Origin: Qipengyuania psychrotolerans
GTDB taxonomy: Bacteria; Pseudomonadota; Alphaproteobacteria; Sphingomonadales; Sphingomonadaceae
DNA: 64,000 nucleotides
Reading direction: 5' to 3'
NCBI RefSeq assembly: GCF_019711355.1
Contig: NZ_CP081297.1
Coordinates: 1,240,001 to 1,304,000 of the forward strand
In this document: piece by piece, positions 45,323-54,497 of the stretch
Layout of the letters: every line of letters begins with the position of its first letter
Position numbering within the stretch: position 1 is the first letter of the stretch
Notes under the pieces: generated by a model
What the model was told of the DNA's origin: nothing
Database searches by the model: none
What the model saw: only the letters and a program-made list of their open reading frames with translations
Program-made: the position numbers and the translations under genes

Positions 45323-45751
45323 CTAGCGAGTGGCTTGGCCCTTGCCTAGCGCGTCGATGGCCGCTCTCCACGGCAGCAGGACGGCTTCATGGCGTCCGGG
45401 ATAGGGTATCGCCGCCTCGAGCTGTAAGATATCCGGCCAATCGGGGACATTAACTCCGCCATTCAGCCAATCCCTGATGGCGGAAACGGCGTTCTCCAAG
45501 TTGGACGCATCCGCTCCCGCGCAATGCCTTGCGAATATGGTGCAAGCCGCCTGTCCCACGGCGCAGGCTGTGACCTGCAAGCCGAGCGATTGGAGTCCAG
45601 AATGAGCCGATAGCTTCACTTCGCTACCGCAACTGCGTGACCTAGCGCCGCCGACAAGCGGTGCCGATTCATCAAACGGATATTCGGAAAGTTCGACGGC
45701 CAGCGAAAGCAGTGCTGGTGAATAAAGCGCGCCACCTGGCGGCCGGCTCAC
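45323..45751 (-). CDS. NifU/IscU-like iron-sulfur cluster scaffold protein
   Basis: A 142-residue protein of the NifU_N-like type. Cysteines in RSRSCGSEVKL, VTACAVGQAACTIFARH and HCAGA line up with the cluster-binding positions of SufU/IscU scaffolds, but spacing is divergent and the classical LPPVK chaperone-binding motif is missing. It may assemble or carry an Fe-S cluster for a specific client. ATG overlaps the cvpA stop by four bases (ATGA). Family assignment is moderately sure; role is inference. Confidence 0.75.
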   Translation of the reverse strand: MSRPPGGALYSPALLSLAVELSEYPFDESAPLVGGARSRSCGSEVKLSAHSGLQSLGLQVTACAVGQAACTIFARHCAGADASNLENAVSAIRDWLNGGVNVPDWPDILQLEAAIPYPGRHEAVLLPWRAAIDALGKGQATR

Positions 45752-46284
45752 TCGGTTTCAGCCTCGGCGTCATCGCCTTCATTGCCGAGCAAGCGCGCCC
45801 TGCGCTCCGCGAGGATTTCCACCAGGGTTCGCGAGCCGCCATCAACCAGTTCATAGGTCTTTGCCGTCGTAATCCAGACCGGCCGGCCCCGGTAATCCCA
45901 AACGCTGTCGTATCCGAGCACCAACAGGGAAAACGCGATGACGACGATCACGATCCCCTTCAGCGCACCGAAGCCAAACCCCAACACGCGGTCGATAGGA
46001 CCGAGGAGCGAATCCCGGGAAGCCATGCCGACATTGTTGGCGATCACTTTCATGGCGGCATATGGAATGAGCAGCAGAAGCGCGAAGGCCAGTACGGAGG
46101 TCGCGATCCCGTCGCCGAGGAAATCCTGCAGAGCCAAGGTCAGCGGCGTGTGCAAAAAGCGGATTGCAAACGCCGCAAGTATCCATGCCGCCAGCGACAA
46201 TATTTCCTGCATGAAACCGCGCATGAAGCCGCCAATGGCAGCAACACCGACAATCAGCAGAACAATGTAATCAAATCCCGTCAT
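45748..46284 (-). CDS. cvpA: CvpA-family membrane protein
   Basis: A 178-residue inner-membrane protein with four hydrophobic segments (starting FDYIVLLIVGVAAIGGFMRG) and a C-terminal polar tail ending in acidic residues. CvpA is required for colicin V production in E. coli and influences envelope stress in other bacteria; the mechanism is unclear. It lies 16 bases downstream of radA and is coupled to the scaffold gene downstream. Confidence 0.9.
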   Translation of the reverse strand: MTGFDYIVLLIVGVAAIGGFMRGFMQEILSLAAWILAAFAIRFLHTPLTLALQDFLGDGIATSVLAFALLLLIPYAAMKVIANNVGMASRDSLLGPIDRVLGFGFGALKGIVIVVIAFSLLVLGYDSVWDYRGRPVWITTAKTYELVDGGSRTLVEILAERRARLLGNEGDDAEAETE

Positions 46285-46300
46285 ATGAGGGCAAGGGATA

Positions 46301-47665
46301 TTAGGTCGCCATCACCCGGTCAACGAGGTTCGAAAGTTGTCCCAAACCCTTATAATCGAGTTCTGCCGAACCGGGCTTGGTATCGGATGGCCCGAAACCC
46401 GACTTGAATCCCAACTTGGCCGCCTCGCGCAGCCTTACTCCGCCGTGTGCAACGGGCCGAACCTCGCCCGAAAGACTGACCTCGCCAAGCCAGACACTGC
46501 GATCCGGCAAGGGTTTATCGGCAAGTGCGCTGACCAGCGCCGCCGCAACCGCCACATCCGCAGCAGGGTCGGACAAACGATAGCCGCCAGCGACGTTGAG
46601 GTAGACTTCTGCCGAACTGAAATTGAGCCCGCACCGCGATTCCAATACTGCCAACAACATGGCCAAGCGGCCATTGTCCCACCCGACGACAGCCCGCCTC
46701 GGGGTGGCACCTGATTGCAGCCTCACAATCAGCGCCTGGATTTCCACCAGGACCGGACGCGTGCCTTCCATTGCGGGAAAGACCGCGCTTCCCGCCATTG
46801 GCTGTTCACGGCCGGAAAGGAACAGCATCGAAGGGTTTTCGACCTCTTCAAGACCTTCTGTCGCCATGGCAAAAACGCCAATCTCGTCGACAGCGCCGAA
46901 CCTGTTTTTGAGCGCGCGAAGGATGCGGTACTGGTGGCTGCGTTCCCCTTCGAAGCTCATCACCACATCGACCATATGCTCGAGCACACGCGGTCCGGCG
47001 ATGCTGCCGTCCTTCGTCACATGTCCGACAAGGACCAGCGCAACCCCGTTTTCCTTGGCATAGCGAATCAATTCGAAAGCACATCCGCGGACCTGGCTGA
47101 CGGTGCCCGGCGCGCCTTCAATCGTGTCGGAGTGCATGGTCTGGATGGAATCTATTATAAGAAACTTTGGCGTTTCCATTTGGCCCAAAGTGGTCAGAAT
47201 ATCGCGGACGCCGGTCGCTGCCGCAAGCTTCACCGGCGCGTCGGAGAGCCCAAGGCGTGCGGCGCGCATCCGGACCTGCCCAGACGCCTCTTCCCCGCTG
47301 ACATAAGCCACGGAGTGCCCTTCCCGGGCGACCTTTGCCGCAGCCTGGAGCAGCAGGGTCGATTTGCCAATGCCGGGATCGCCGCCCATCAGGATCGCGC
47401 TGCCCGGAACCAGTCCGCCGCCCAGCGCGCGATCGAACTCCGCCAGACCGGTCTTTTGGCGAACCGGCATCTCTCCCGGTTTATCGAGGTCGACAAACTC
47501 AACCGCCCTGCCACCGCTCGACAGATCATGCTTCAGCGAAAACACCGTCGCCGGAGCATCTTCCGCCAGCGTATTCCATTCCGCGCAGTCGGCACATTGC
47601 CCCTGCCAGCGGTGCGAGACACTGCCACAGGCCTGGCAGACATAGCGTTTCTTCGGTTTGGCCAT
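46301..47665 (-). CDS. radA: DNA repair protein RadA
   Basis: RecA-like ATPase that promotes branch migration in recombinational repair; 454 residues. It has an N-terminal C4 zinc finger (CQACGSVSHRWQGQCADC), Walker A GGDPGIGKSTLL, Walker B-like KFLIIDSIQTM, the RadA-specific KNRFG motif (LKNRFGAVDE) and a C-terminal Lon-protease-like domain. It is divergent from the patatin-like gene across about 70 bases. First gene of radA-cvpA-scaffold. Confidence 0.96.
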   Translation of the reverse strand: MAKPKKRYVCQACGSVSHRWQGQCADCAEWNTLAEDAPATVFSLKHDLSSGGRAVEFVDLDKPGEMPVRQKTGLAEFDRALGGGLVPGSAILMGGDPGIGKSTLLLQAAAKVAREGHSVAYVSGEEASGQVRMRAARLGLSDAPVKLAAATGVRDILTTLGQMETPKFLIIDSIQTMHSDTIEGAPGTVSQVRGCAFELIRYAKENGVALVLVGHVTKDGSIAGPRVLEHMVDVVMSFEGERSHQYRILRALKNRFGAVDEIGVFAMATEGLEEVENPSMLFLSGREQPMAGSAVFPAMEGTRPVLVEIQALIVRLQSGATPRRAVVGWDNGRLAMLLAVLESRCGLNFSSAEVYLNVAGGYRLSDPAADVAVAAALVSALADKPLPDRSVWLGEVSLSGEVRPVAHGGVRLREAAKLGFKSGFGPSDTKPGSAELDYKGLGQLSNLVDRVMAT

Positions 47666-47736
47666 ACCCGATCGCTAGACGGAACATTTGCGGAACGCAA
47701 TTGCCAATCGCCTGCTTCATGTGCACAAGGGTGCGG

Positions 47737-50052
47737 ATGCGGCAAAAGGAACTAAGGATCGCGCTCGTCTGCTATGGCGGGGTAAGCCTGGCGGTCTACA
47801 TGCACGGCGTTACGCGCGAGTTGTGGCACCTTGCCCGGGCGAGCCGCGATTTCCATTCGGGCAAGCGGCCCGACAGCGGCGTGGACCAGGTCTATGTCGA
47901 TTTGCTCGCCGCTATCGAAGATGATTGCGAGCTTCGTCTCAGGGTCATTCCCGACATCATGAGCGGCGCGAGCGCAGGCGGGATCAATGCCGTGTTTCTC
48001 GCGCAGGCGATCTATTCCGGCCAAAGCCTCGATCCCCTCACCGATCTCTGGCTTGAGGTGGCCGACGTCGATGAATTGATTGATCCCGAAGCCAAACTGC
48101 GCTGGCGCGGCGGGAAGTTCTGGGCGCAGCCGCTTGCGACGTGGTTATTGGGCCGGCCGGGCACCGAGATCGCCGAACAGGTCGCTCCCGAAACGCGCGA
48201 GAAGGTCCGCCGCAAAGTCTCGCACCTGATCCGCGGGCGCTGGTTTGAACCGCCGTTCTCCGGCCTTGGGTTCTCCAAACTGCTGGAGCGCGCTTTCACC
48301 GCGATGGCGGATGCTCCGGTTGAAACGCCCTTGCTTCCGGCTGATCATCCACTTGATCTGTTTGTCACGACGACGGACTTCCACGGCTATCTGGAGCTAT
48401 TGCGCCTGAACAGCCCGCCGGTTGTGGAAGATACAGAACACCGGCTCCCGATAGCCATGCGGCGCAAAGTCCCCGAAACCGGCGGTCACGATCTTGCCAA
48501 TCCGCTCGAGCTTGTGTTTGCCGCACGCGCCACGGCAAGTTTCCCCGGCGCATTTCCTCCGCTGCGGGTCGAAGAGATCGAGCGATTGGCACAGGACAGC
48601 GGCCGCAGTTGGGAAACGCAGGACGAATTTCTCGATGCGATCATGCCTATCCACGTCATGCGCGGCGATACAGGTAATGTTTCCCTGATCGATGGGTCTG
48701 TGCTGGTGAACAAGCCGTTTGCTGGCGCGATGGCAGCGTTGCGAGGCAAACCAGCCCAGCGCGAAGTGGATCGCCGCCTCGTCTATGTCGATCCGCGTCC
48801 TGATCGGTTCAGTACAAGGGACGAGCGAGTAAAACATGATGTCGGCTTCTTCTCGGCCATATTCGGATCGCTTTCGACGATTCCGCGTGAACAACCGATC
48901 CGCGACAATCTGGAGCAGCTGGAAGAACAGAGCCGCGAGGCCGAACGCATGCAGCGCATCGTCGCTTCCCTGCGCCCCGAAGTCGAGCGTGCGGTCGAGC
49001 GTCTGTTCGGGCGGACACTGTTTCTTGATCGCCCCACCCCGAAGCGGCTCAAGGCCTGGCGGCAAAAGGCCCAGCAAGCCGCTGCCGAACAGGCGGGATA
49101 CGCCTTCCATTCCTATGCACAGGCGAAATTCAGCGGGATTGTTTCGCGTTTGGCGAGGCTGGCTTACGAGGCTGCGCCATCACTCCACCTGCCCGACCCG
49201 CTGGCGATCGAGGATGTCGTCCGCGAGGAATTGTACCGCCGCGGACTGACCAGCCTGGTCGATGGATCGGGGGGAGCGACACAAGCGGCGATCGCATTCT
49301 TCCGTGAGCACGATATTGGTTTTCGCATCCGCCGCCTGCGCTCCCTCGCGCGGCGACTTGCCCGCGACTGGGATGCAGACCCCGACATTTCCGATGCGGC
49401 TCTGGAACAGGGCCGCGATGCGATCTACTCGATCCTTGCGCTCTATTTCGAGAAAGAAGCGCTGACATCGCTTGGCGAGGATTTTGGCGGTGTGGCCCAG
49501 CATGTCCTCGGGAATCCCGGCAACTTACTTGATACCATCGAAGCAAAACGCCTTCTGATTGAAACGGACGACAGGGCAGAGGAGATGCTGGCAGAAGCGC
49601 TCGAGACGATGCCTGCTGATCTGAAACGGCGGATGCTGTTCGCCTATCTCGGCTTCCCGTTCTACGACGTTGCGACGCTACCACTGCTTCGCAACGAAGG
49701 GCTGACTGAATTCGACCCGGTGAAAGTCGACCGGATCAGTCCCGATGATGCGCGCAGCATACGCGAGGGCGGAACGCGAGCCACCTTGCGCGGTATCGAG
49801 TTCTATAATTTCGGAGCATTCTTCAGCCGGTCATACCGCGAGAATGATTATTTGTGGGGCCGACTGCACGGCGCGGAGCGGATGATCGACCTGGTTTGCA
49901 GCACGCTGGACAAGCCGCCGAAAGACGCCTCCCTGCGCACATTCAAGCGCCGGGCGTTCCTCGCCATTCTTGACGAGGAGGACGCCAGCAAACGCTGCGC
50001 TCAGTCTTTACTGGATGGGATCCGCGCAGAAGTGCTGGACCGAATGCCCTAG
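47737..50052 (+). CDS. Patatin-like phospholipase family protein with DUF3376-type C-terminus
   Basis: About 771 residues. The N-terminal patatin fold has the oxyanion-hole VCYGGVSLAVYMHG, nucleophile S79 in GASAGG (GxSxG) and the dyad aspartate D319 in LIDGSVL; the region from about 400 on matches the long C-terminal part of the bacterial 'patatin-related protein' group. Expected to hydrolyse phospholipids or other acyl esters; no signal peptide, so cytoplasmic or membrane-associated. ATG 47737 is chosen, though in-frame GTG 47731 and ATG 47719 are possible. Convergent with dnaJ, one base apart. Confidence 0.87.
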   Translation: MRQKELRIALVCYGGVSLAVYMHGVTRELWHLARASRDFHSGKRPDSGVDQVYVDLLAAIEDDCELRLRVIPDIMSGASAGGINAVFLAQAIYSGQSLDPLTDLWLEVADVDELIDPEAKLRWRGGKFWAQPLATWLLGRPGTEIAEQVAPETREKVRRKVSHLIRGRWFEPPFSGLGFSKLLERAFTAMADAPVETPLLPADHPLDLFVTTTDFHGYLELLRLNSPPVVEDTEHRLPIAMRRKVPETGGHDLANPLELVFAARATASFPGAFPPLRVEEIERLAQDSGRSWETQDEFLDAIMPIHVMRGDTGNVSLIDGSVLVNKPFAGAMAALRGKPAQREVDRRLVYVDPRPDRFSTRDERVKHDVGFFSAIFGSLSTIPREQPIRDNLEQLEEQSREAERMQRIVASLRPEVERAVERLFGRTLFLDRPTPKRLKAWRQKAQQAAAEQAGYAFHSYAQAKFSGIVSRLARLAYEAAPSLHLPDPLAIEDVVREELYRRGLTSLVDGSGGATQAAIAFFREHDIGFRIRRLRSLARRLARDWDADPDISDAALEQGRDAIYSILALYFEKEALTSLGEDFGGVAQHVLGNPGNLLDTIEAKRLLIETDDRAEEMLAEALETMPADLKRRMLFAYLGFPFYDVATLPLLRNEGLTEFDPVKVDRISPDDARSIREGGTRATLRGIEFYNFGAFFSRSYRENDYLWGRLHGAERMIDLVCSTLDKPPKDASLRTFKRRAFLAILDEEDASKRCAQSLLDGIRAEVLDRMP

Positions 50053-50053
50053 A

Positions 50054-51184
50054 TCAGGCGCCGAATACGTCTTTCAGCTTGTTGAAGAAGCCCCGGCTTT
50101 CGGGACATTCGTCGCCCGTCTCAAGCTCGCGAAACTCTTCGAGCAGACCTCGCTGCTCTTTCGAAAGCTTGGTCGGCGTTTCCACTGCGATCTCGATGAC
50201 CATGTCTCCGCGTCCGCGTCCTTGGAGCACCGGCATACCGGCACCGCGCTGGCGCAATTGCTTGCCCGACTGGATACCCGCCGGAATTTCGAGAGTGAGT
50301 TTTTCACCATCGAGACCGGGAATTTCGATCGATCCGCCCAGCGCCGCTGTGGTGAAACTGATCGGAACGCGCGTCGCCAGAGTGGTGCCTTCGCGCTGGA
50401 AAATCTCATGCTGTTTGACGTGCACGAAGATGTAGAGGTCGCCTGGTGCTGCACCGCGCGGGCCAGCTTCGCCCTTGCCCGACAAACGGATACGAGTTCC
50501 CGTATCGACGCCGGGCGGGATGTCGATTTCCAGCTTCTGCGGAACGTCGACCTGCCCTTCGCCGCGGCAATCGCGGCAGGGGCTGGTGATGATTTCACCG
50601 GCGCCGTGACAGTTGGGGCAAGGCCGTTCGACGACGAAAAAGCCCTGTTTTGCGCGAACCTTGCCGTGGCCGGAGCACAAATTGCAGTTCCGCTTTTGCG
50701 TGCCAGGAGTTGCGCCCGTGCCGTGACAGGTATCGCAGGTCTGACTGACCTCGATTTCGATCTCGGATGATTTGCCGTGGAACGCCTCTTCGAGGGACAC
50801 TTCCATGTCATATCGCAGGTCGGCGCCGCGGCGGGCCTGAGCGCGTCCACCACCGCCAAAGGCGCTTCCGAAAATGGTTTCGAAAATGTCGCCAATGTCA
50901 CCGAAATCACCGCCCGGATGGCCGCCGTGGCCTCCGCCGCCCTGCATTCCTTGCGTAAAGGCTTCGTGCCCGAACCTGTCATAGGCAGCACGTTTCTGCG
51001 GATCCTTGAGGCATTCGTAAGCGCCGCTTACTGCCTTGAAGGTATTCTCGCTTTCCGTGCAACCCGGATTTCGGTCAGGGTGATGCTTCATCGCAAGCTT
51101 GCGATAGGCGGACTTGATTGTCGCGCCGTCAGCGTCCCGGCTTACGCCAAGAAGTTCATAAAAATCGATATCGGTGGCTGGCAT
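50054..51184 (-). CDS. dnaJ: Chaperone DnaJ
   Basis: Hsp40 co-chaperone of 376 residues: J domain with HPD (35-37), a glycine-rich stretch (GGGGHGGHPGGDFGD), four CxxCxGxG zinc repeats (CDTCHGTG, CNLCSGHG, CPNCHGAG, CRDCRGEG) and the C-terminal client-binding domain. It stimulates DnaK ATPase and delivers substrates. ATG 51184 (MPATDIDFYELLG) is preferred over upstream starts. It lies 78 bases downstream of dnaK, separated by a strong hairpin. Confidence 0.96.
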   Translation of the reverse strand: MPATDIDFYELLGVSRDADGATIKSAYRKLAMKHHPDRNPGCTESENTFKAVSGAYECLKDPQKRAAYDRFGHEAFTQGMQGGGGHGGHPGGDFGDIGDIFETIFGSAFGGGGRAQARRGADLRYDMEVSLEEAFHGKSSEIEIEVSQTCDTCHGTGATPGTQKRNCNLCSGHGKVRAKQGFFVVERPCPNCHGAGEIITSPCRDCRGEGQVDVPQKLEIDIPPGVDTGTRIRLSGKGEAGPRGAAPGDLYIFVHVKQHEIFQREGTTLATRVPISFTTAALGGSIEIPGLDGEKLTLEIPAGIQSGKQLRQRGAGMPVLQGRGRGDMVIEIAVETPTKLSKEQRGLLEEFRELETGDECPESRGFFNKLKDVFGA

Positions 51185-51209
51185 GGTAATCCCGTCTGCT
51201 GAAAATCTA

Positions 51210-51242
51210 ACCGCCACCGGAGCGAATTGCACCGGTGGCGGT
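51210..51242. terminator. Strong hairpin between dnaK and dnaJ
   Basis: ACCGCCACCGG (51210-51220) and CCGGTGGCGGT (51232-51242) form a perfect 11-base-pair stem with an 11-base loop. On the dnaK/dnaJ strand it is followed by TTAGATTTTC, a weak U-rich tail, so it may be an attenuating terminator or an mRNA 3'-end stabiliser that makes dnaK more abundant than dnaJ. Confidence 0.7.
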
Positions 51243-51262
51243 CATGGTTTTCATCAGAAGTC

Positions 51263-53188
51263 TCAGTTCTTTGCGTCTTCGTCGACTTCGGAGAACTCGG
51301 CATCGACGACTTCTTCGTCAGCGCCGCTTTCGCCGGCATCTTCCGTCGGCGTCTCGGCCGAGGCGCTCGCCTGCTCCTGCTCGTAGATCGACTGACCCAT
51401 CTTCATCGCGGACTGCGACAGGTCCTGGGCCTTGGCATTGATATCAGCCGCATCGTCAGCTTCCAGTGCAGTCTTGAGGGCAGCAACCTTTTCTTCGACT
51501 TCACTCTTCAGCGAAGCGTCGATCTTGTCGCCATGTTCTTCGAGCTGCTTTTCAGTCGCGTGGACGAGGCTGTCAGCCTGGTTGCGTGCTTCGGCGCTTT
51601 CCTTGCGCTTCTTGTCTTCGTCGGCGAACTTCTCGGCATCCTGGACCATCTGGTCGATGTCGGCATCGGTGAGACCACCGGACGCCTGAATGCGGATCTG
51701 CTGTTCCTTGCCCGTACCCTTGTCCTTGGCCGACACGTTCACGATGCCGTTGGCATCAATATCGAACGTAACTTCGACCTGCGGCACGCCGCGCGGTGCA
51801 GGAGGAATGCCGACAAGATCGAACTGGCCGAGCATCTTGTTGTCAGCCGCCATTTCACGTTCGCCCTGGAAGACGCGGATCGTCACGGCCTGCTGATTGT
51901 CTTCAGCGGTCGAGTAGGTCTGCGTCTTCTTGGTGGGGATCGTTGTGTTGCGGTCGATCATGCGGGTGAACACGCCGCCCAGCGTCTCGATGCCCAGCGA
52001 AAGCGGGGTCACGTCGAGCAGCAGCACGTCCTTCACGTCGCCCTGAAGGACGCCGGCCTGGATAGCAGCACCCATTGCGACCACTTCGTCGGGGTTCACA
52101 CCGGTGTGCGGCTTGGAGCCGAAGAAGCCTTCGACCACTTCGCGGACCTTGGGCATGCGGGTCATACCGCCGACCATGATGACTTCGTCGATTTCGTCCT
52201 TGGAAACGCCGGCATCGGCCAGCGCCTTCTTGCAAGGCTCAAGCGTACGCTTGATCAGATCGCCGACCATCTTTTCGAGGTCTGAGCGGCTGATCGTTTC
52301 GACGAGGTGCAAGGGAGTGGACGCACCACCTTCCATGCGTGCGGTGATGAAGGGCAGGTTGACTTCGGTCGTCTGAGCCGAGCTAAGTTCGATCTTGGCC
52401 TTTTCCGCCGCTTCCTTGAGACGCTGCAGAGCAAGCTTGTCGCTCTTCAGGTCCATGTTTTCCTTCTTCTTGAACTGTGCAGCAAGCCATTCGACGATTG
52501 CGCTGTCGAAATCTTCACCACCCAGGAAAGTGTCCCCGTTGGTCGACTTCACTTCGAAGACGCCGTCACCGATTTCCAGGATCGACACGTCGAACGTACC
52601 GCCGCCAAGGTCATAAACAGCAATCGTCTTGCCGTCGTCCTTGTCGAGGCCATAGGCCAGCGCAGCCGCAGTCGGCTCGTTGATGATGCGCAGGACTTCG
52701 AGGCCGGCGATCTGACCGGCGTCCTTGGTCGCCTGGCGCTGGGCATCGTTGAAGTAGGCAGGAACCGTGATGACCGCCTGGGTCACCGTCTCGCCAAGAT
52801 AGCTCTCGGCGGTTTCCTTCATCTTCTGCAGAATGAATGCGGAGATCTGGCTGGGCGAATATTCTTCGCCGCCCGCCTTGACCCATGCGTCGCCGTTCTT
52901 GCCCTTGACGATGTCATAGGGGACCAGCTCGGTGTCCTTCTTGGTCACCGGGTCATCGAAACGGCGGCCGATAAGGCGCTTCACCGCGAAAACTGTATTG
53001 TCCGGATTGGTGACCGCCTGGCGCTTTGCCGGCTGGCCGATAAGACGCTCGTTATCCTTGGTGAAGGCAACGATCGAAGGCGTGGTACGCGCGCCTTCCG
53101 AATTTTCGATGACCTTGGGCTTGCCGCCGTCCATCACGGCGACGCAGCTGTTGGTGGTGCCGAGGTCAATACCGATTACTTTAGCCAT
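51263..53188 (-). CDS. dnaK: Chaperone DnaK (Hsp70)
   Basis: ATP-dependent chaperone of 641 residues. Signatures: [17 protein letters not shown] at the N-terminus, [14 protein letters not shown] and [15 protein letters not shown] in the ATPase domain, then the substrate-binding domain ([17 protein letters not shown]) and an acidic C-terminal tail (EVDEDAKN). It works with DnaJ and with GrpE encoded at 58.4-59 kb. ATG 53188 fits the family start exactly. A sigma32-type promoter lies about 100 bases upstream. Confidence 0.98.
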   Translation of the reverse strand: MAKVIGIDLGTTNSCVAVMDGGKPKVIENSEGARTTPSIVAFTKDNERLIGQPAKRQAVTNPDNTVFAVKRLIGRRFDDPVTKKDTELVPYDIVKGKNGDAWVKAGGEEYSPSQISAFILQKMKETAESYLGETVTQAVITVPAYFNDAQRQATKDAGQIAGLEVLRIINEPTAAALAYGLDKDDGKTIAVYDLGGGTFDVSILEIGDGVFEVKSTNGDTFLGGEDFDSAIVEWLAAQFKKKENMDLKSDKLALQRLKEAAEKAKIELSSAQTTEVNLPFITARMEGGASTPLHLVETISRSDLEKMVGDLIKRTLEPCKKALADAGVSKDEIDEVIMVGGMTRMPKVREVVEGFFGSKPHTGVNPDEVVAMGAAIQAGVLQGDVKDVLLLDVTPLSLGIETLGGVFTRMIDRNTTIPTKKTQTYSTAEDNQQAVTIRVFQGEREMAADNKMLGQFDLVGIPPAPRGVPQVEVTFDIDANGIVNVSAKDKGTGKEQQIRIQASGGLTDADIDQMVQDAEKFADEDKKRKESAEARNQADSLVHATEKQLEEHGDKIDASLKSEVEEKVAALKTALEADDAADINAKAQDLSQSAMKMGQSIYEQEQASASAETPTEDAGESGADEEVVDAEFSEVDEDAKN

Positions 53189-53289
53189 GGTTTCCCCATA
53201 AGTTTCACATTGTTGGACACCGCACGTCTGGACCCCCACGAGTGGCAGATCCGGTCTGCGGCTCATTCGAGTGGTGTGTTACCCGAGCG

Positions 53290-53317
53290 ATATAGGTGCG
53301 GTTTTTCTTGGCACAAG
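53290..53317 (-). promoter_or_regulatory. Sigma32 (RpoH) heat-shock promoter for dnaK
   Basis: On the minus strand, CTTG (53317-53314) is followed by exactly 17 bases and CCTATAT (53296-53290), matching the alphaproteobacterial RpoH pattern CTTG-N17-CYTATNT. Transcription would start near 53283, giving a leader of about 95 bases before the dnaK ATG. Confidence 0.8.
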
Positions 53318-53367
53318 GGAGGTCGCCCGCTAGATTTTGCAGCTATCAACAGGAGGGAAATCCACAA

Positions 53368-53847
53368 ATGATCAAACCCGTTTTCGCAGCAGCCCTGCTT
53401 GCCGGCTCAAGCCTGGGGCTCGCCGCTTGCGGCGGTGCGCAGGAGGAAACTCCGTCGGCGGCGACCGATGCAGCAGGGCTTTCGATTGCCAATGCGCGCA
53501 TGGTTTTGCCTGCTGTTGAGGGCAATCCAGCGGCAATTTACTTTGACCTCACCAATGATGGAGAGCGCGGCGTGGCCGTGCGCAAGGTCGAAGTTGACGG
53601 TGCGGGCAAGACCGAAGTCCATGCGACCACCGAATGGGACGGCAAAATGGAAATGGGGGAAACGGGACCCCAGGCAGTCCAGGCCGGTGACACTTTGAAA
53701 TTCGAACCGGGCGGCCTGCACATCATGGTATTCGACCTCTCGCCTGATCTGGTCGCAGGTAGCGAAACAGCGATGACGCTGACCGTTGCTGGCGGCAAAT
53801 CCGCAACCTTCACCGTTCCGATCCAGGCTGCCGGGGAAAATCGCTGA
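53368..53847 (+). CDS. Copper chaperone PCu(A)C lipoprotein
   Basis: A 159-residue protein with a lipoprotein signal (lipobox LAAC, C21) and a cupredoxin-like PCu(A)C domain. Copper-binding residues are expected in EVHATTEWDGKMEMGE and GGLHIMVFDL, a H-x-n-M...H-x-M arrangement. The family delivers Cu(I) to cytochrome c oxidase in the periplasm. ATG 53368 has GGAGGG upstream. It is divergent from dnaK, and the vgr-related gene starts five bases after its stop. Confidence 0.9.
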   Translation: MIKPVFAAALLAGSSLGLAACGGAQEETPSAATDAAGLSIANARMVLPAVEGNPAAIYFDLTNDGERGVAVRKVEVDGAGKTEVHATTEWDGKMEMGETGPQAVQAGDTLKFEPGGLHIMVFDLSPDLVAGSETAMTLTVAGGKSATFTVPIQAAGENR

Positions 53848-53852
53848 ACGAT

Positions 53853-54383
53853 TTGCGGGATTCGCTCGGGGTTGAAAGCCATGAAAGCCCAACCCCTGCC
53901 CAGTGCGAGGTTGGCGGTCAGCGTCCGCTGACCCCGGGCGAAATTGCGCTTGCCAGAACTGTTTTCGGGACGGCGATCGAATATCACCGCGTGACGATAC
54001 GGCGCCGCAAATGGTTTCCGTTTCAGCCCAGTCGCGTCACGATGGCACCGCGCGGACATCTGCATTTTCATCCTTCATCGCAAAGTTATTGCGATGATTT
54101 CTCGGCGGCGAGCATTTCCCGGCAAGGCTTGTTCATCCATGAAATGGTCCATGTCTGGCAAACCCAGACACTGGGCGAGTGGTACCTGGTGACCCGGCGC
54201 ATGCCGTGGGCGCGGTACGAGTATTCGTTGAAGCCGGGCTGGCCATTGCATCGCTACGGGATCGAGCAACAGGCCGAGATCGTGAAGCACGCCTTTCTGC
54301 TGCGACAAGGCAAGAAGCTGGCAGGTGTCGCCGATCCTTCCGCCTACGATCTACTGGTGAGGTTTCCGGGAGCTGAGGGTTAA
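53853..54383 (+). CDS. 'vgr-related' protein with HExxH motif, putative metalloprotease-like
   Basis: About 176 residues. A zinc-peptidase-like HEMVH (H96, E97, H100) lies in GLFIHEMVHVWQTQT, with other His residues in HLHFHPSS. The similar sphingomonad protein is annotated 'vgr related' in genomes I recall, but no VgrG spike features are seen. No signal peptide is evident. The likely start is TTG 53853, since no ATG fits; this is uncertain. Proteolysis is inference from the motif alone. Confidence 0.68.
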   Translation: MRDSLGVESHESPTPAQCEVGGQRPLTPGEIALARTVFGTAIEYHRVTIRRRKWFPFQPSRVTMAPRGHLHFHPSSQSYCDDFSAASISRQGLFIHEMVHVWQTQTLGEWYLVTRRMPWARYEYSLKPGWPLHRYGIEQQAEIVKHAFLLRQGKKLAGVADPSAYDLLVRFPGAEG

Positions 54384-54458
54384 CGCTACGGATTGCAGAG
54401 TTTTCCACCGCCCTCGCTTGAGCAAACAAGTTACATTGAATACTATCCAGCGCATTGA

Positions 54459-54482
54459 CCGGGCGGCCAAACCCGCGCCCGG
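54459..54482. repeat. Inverted repeat immediately upstream of the IDO gene
   Basis: CCGGGCG (54459-54465) and CGCCCGG (54476-54482) are separated by ten bases and end 15 bases before the IDO start codon. It could be an operator, an mRNA hairpin covering the ribosome-binding region, or a weak terminator of the preceding gene. Confidence 0.45.
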
Positions 54483-54497
54483 CGATGAGTCATTACA

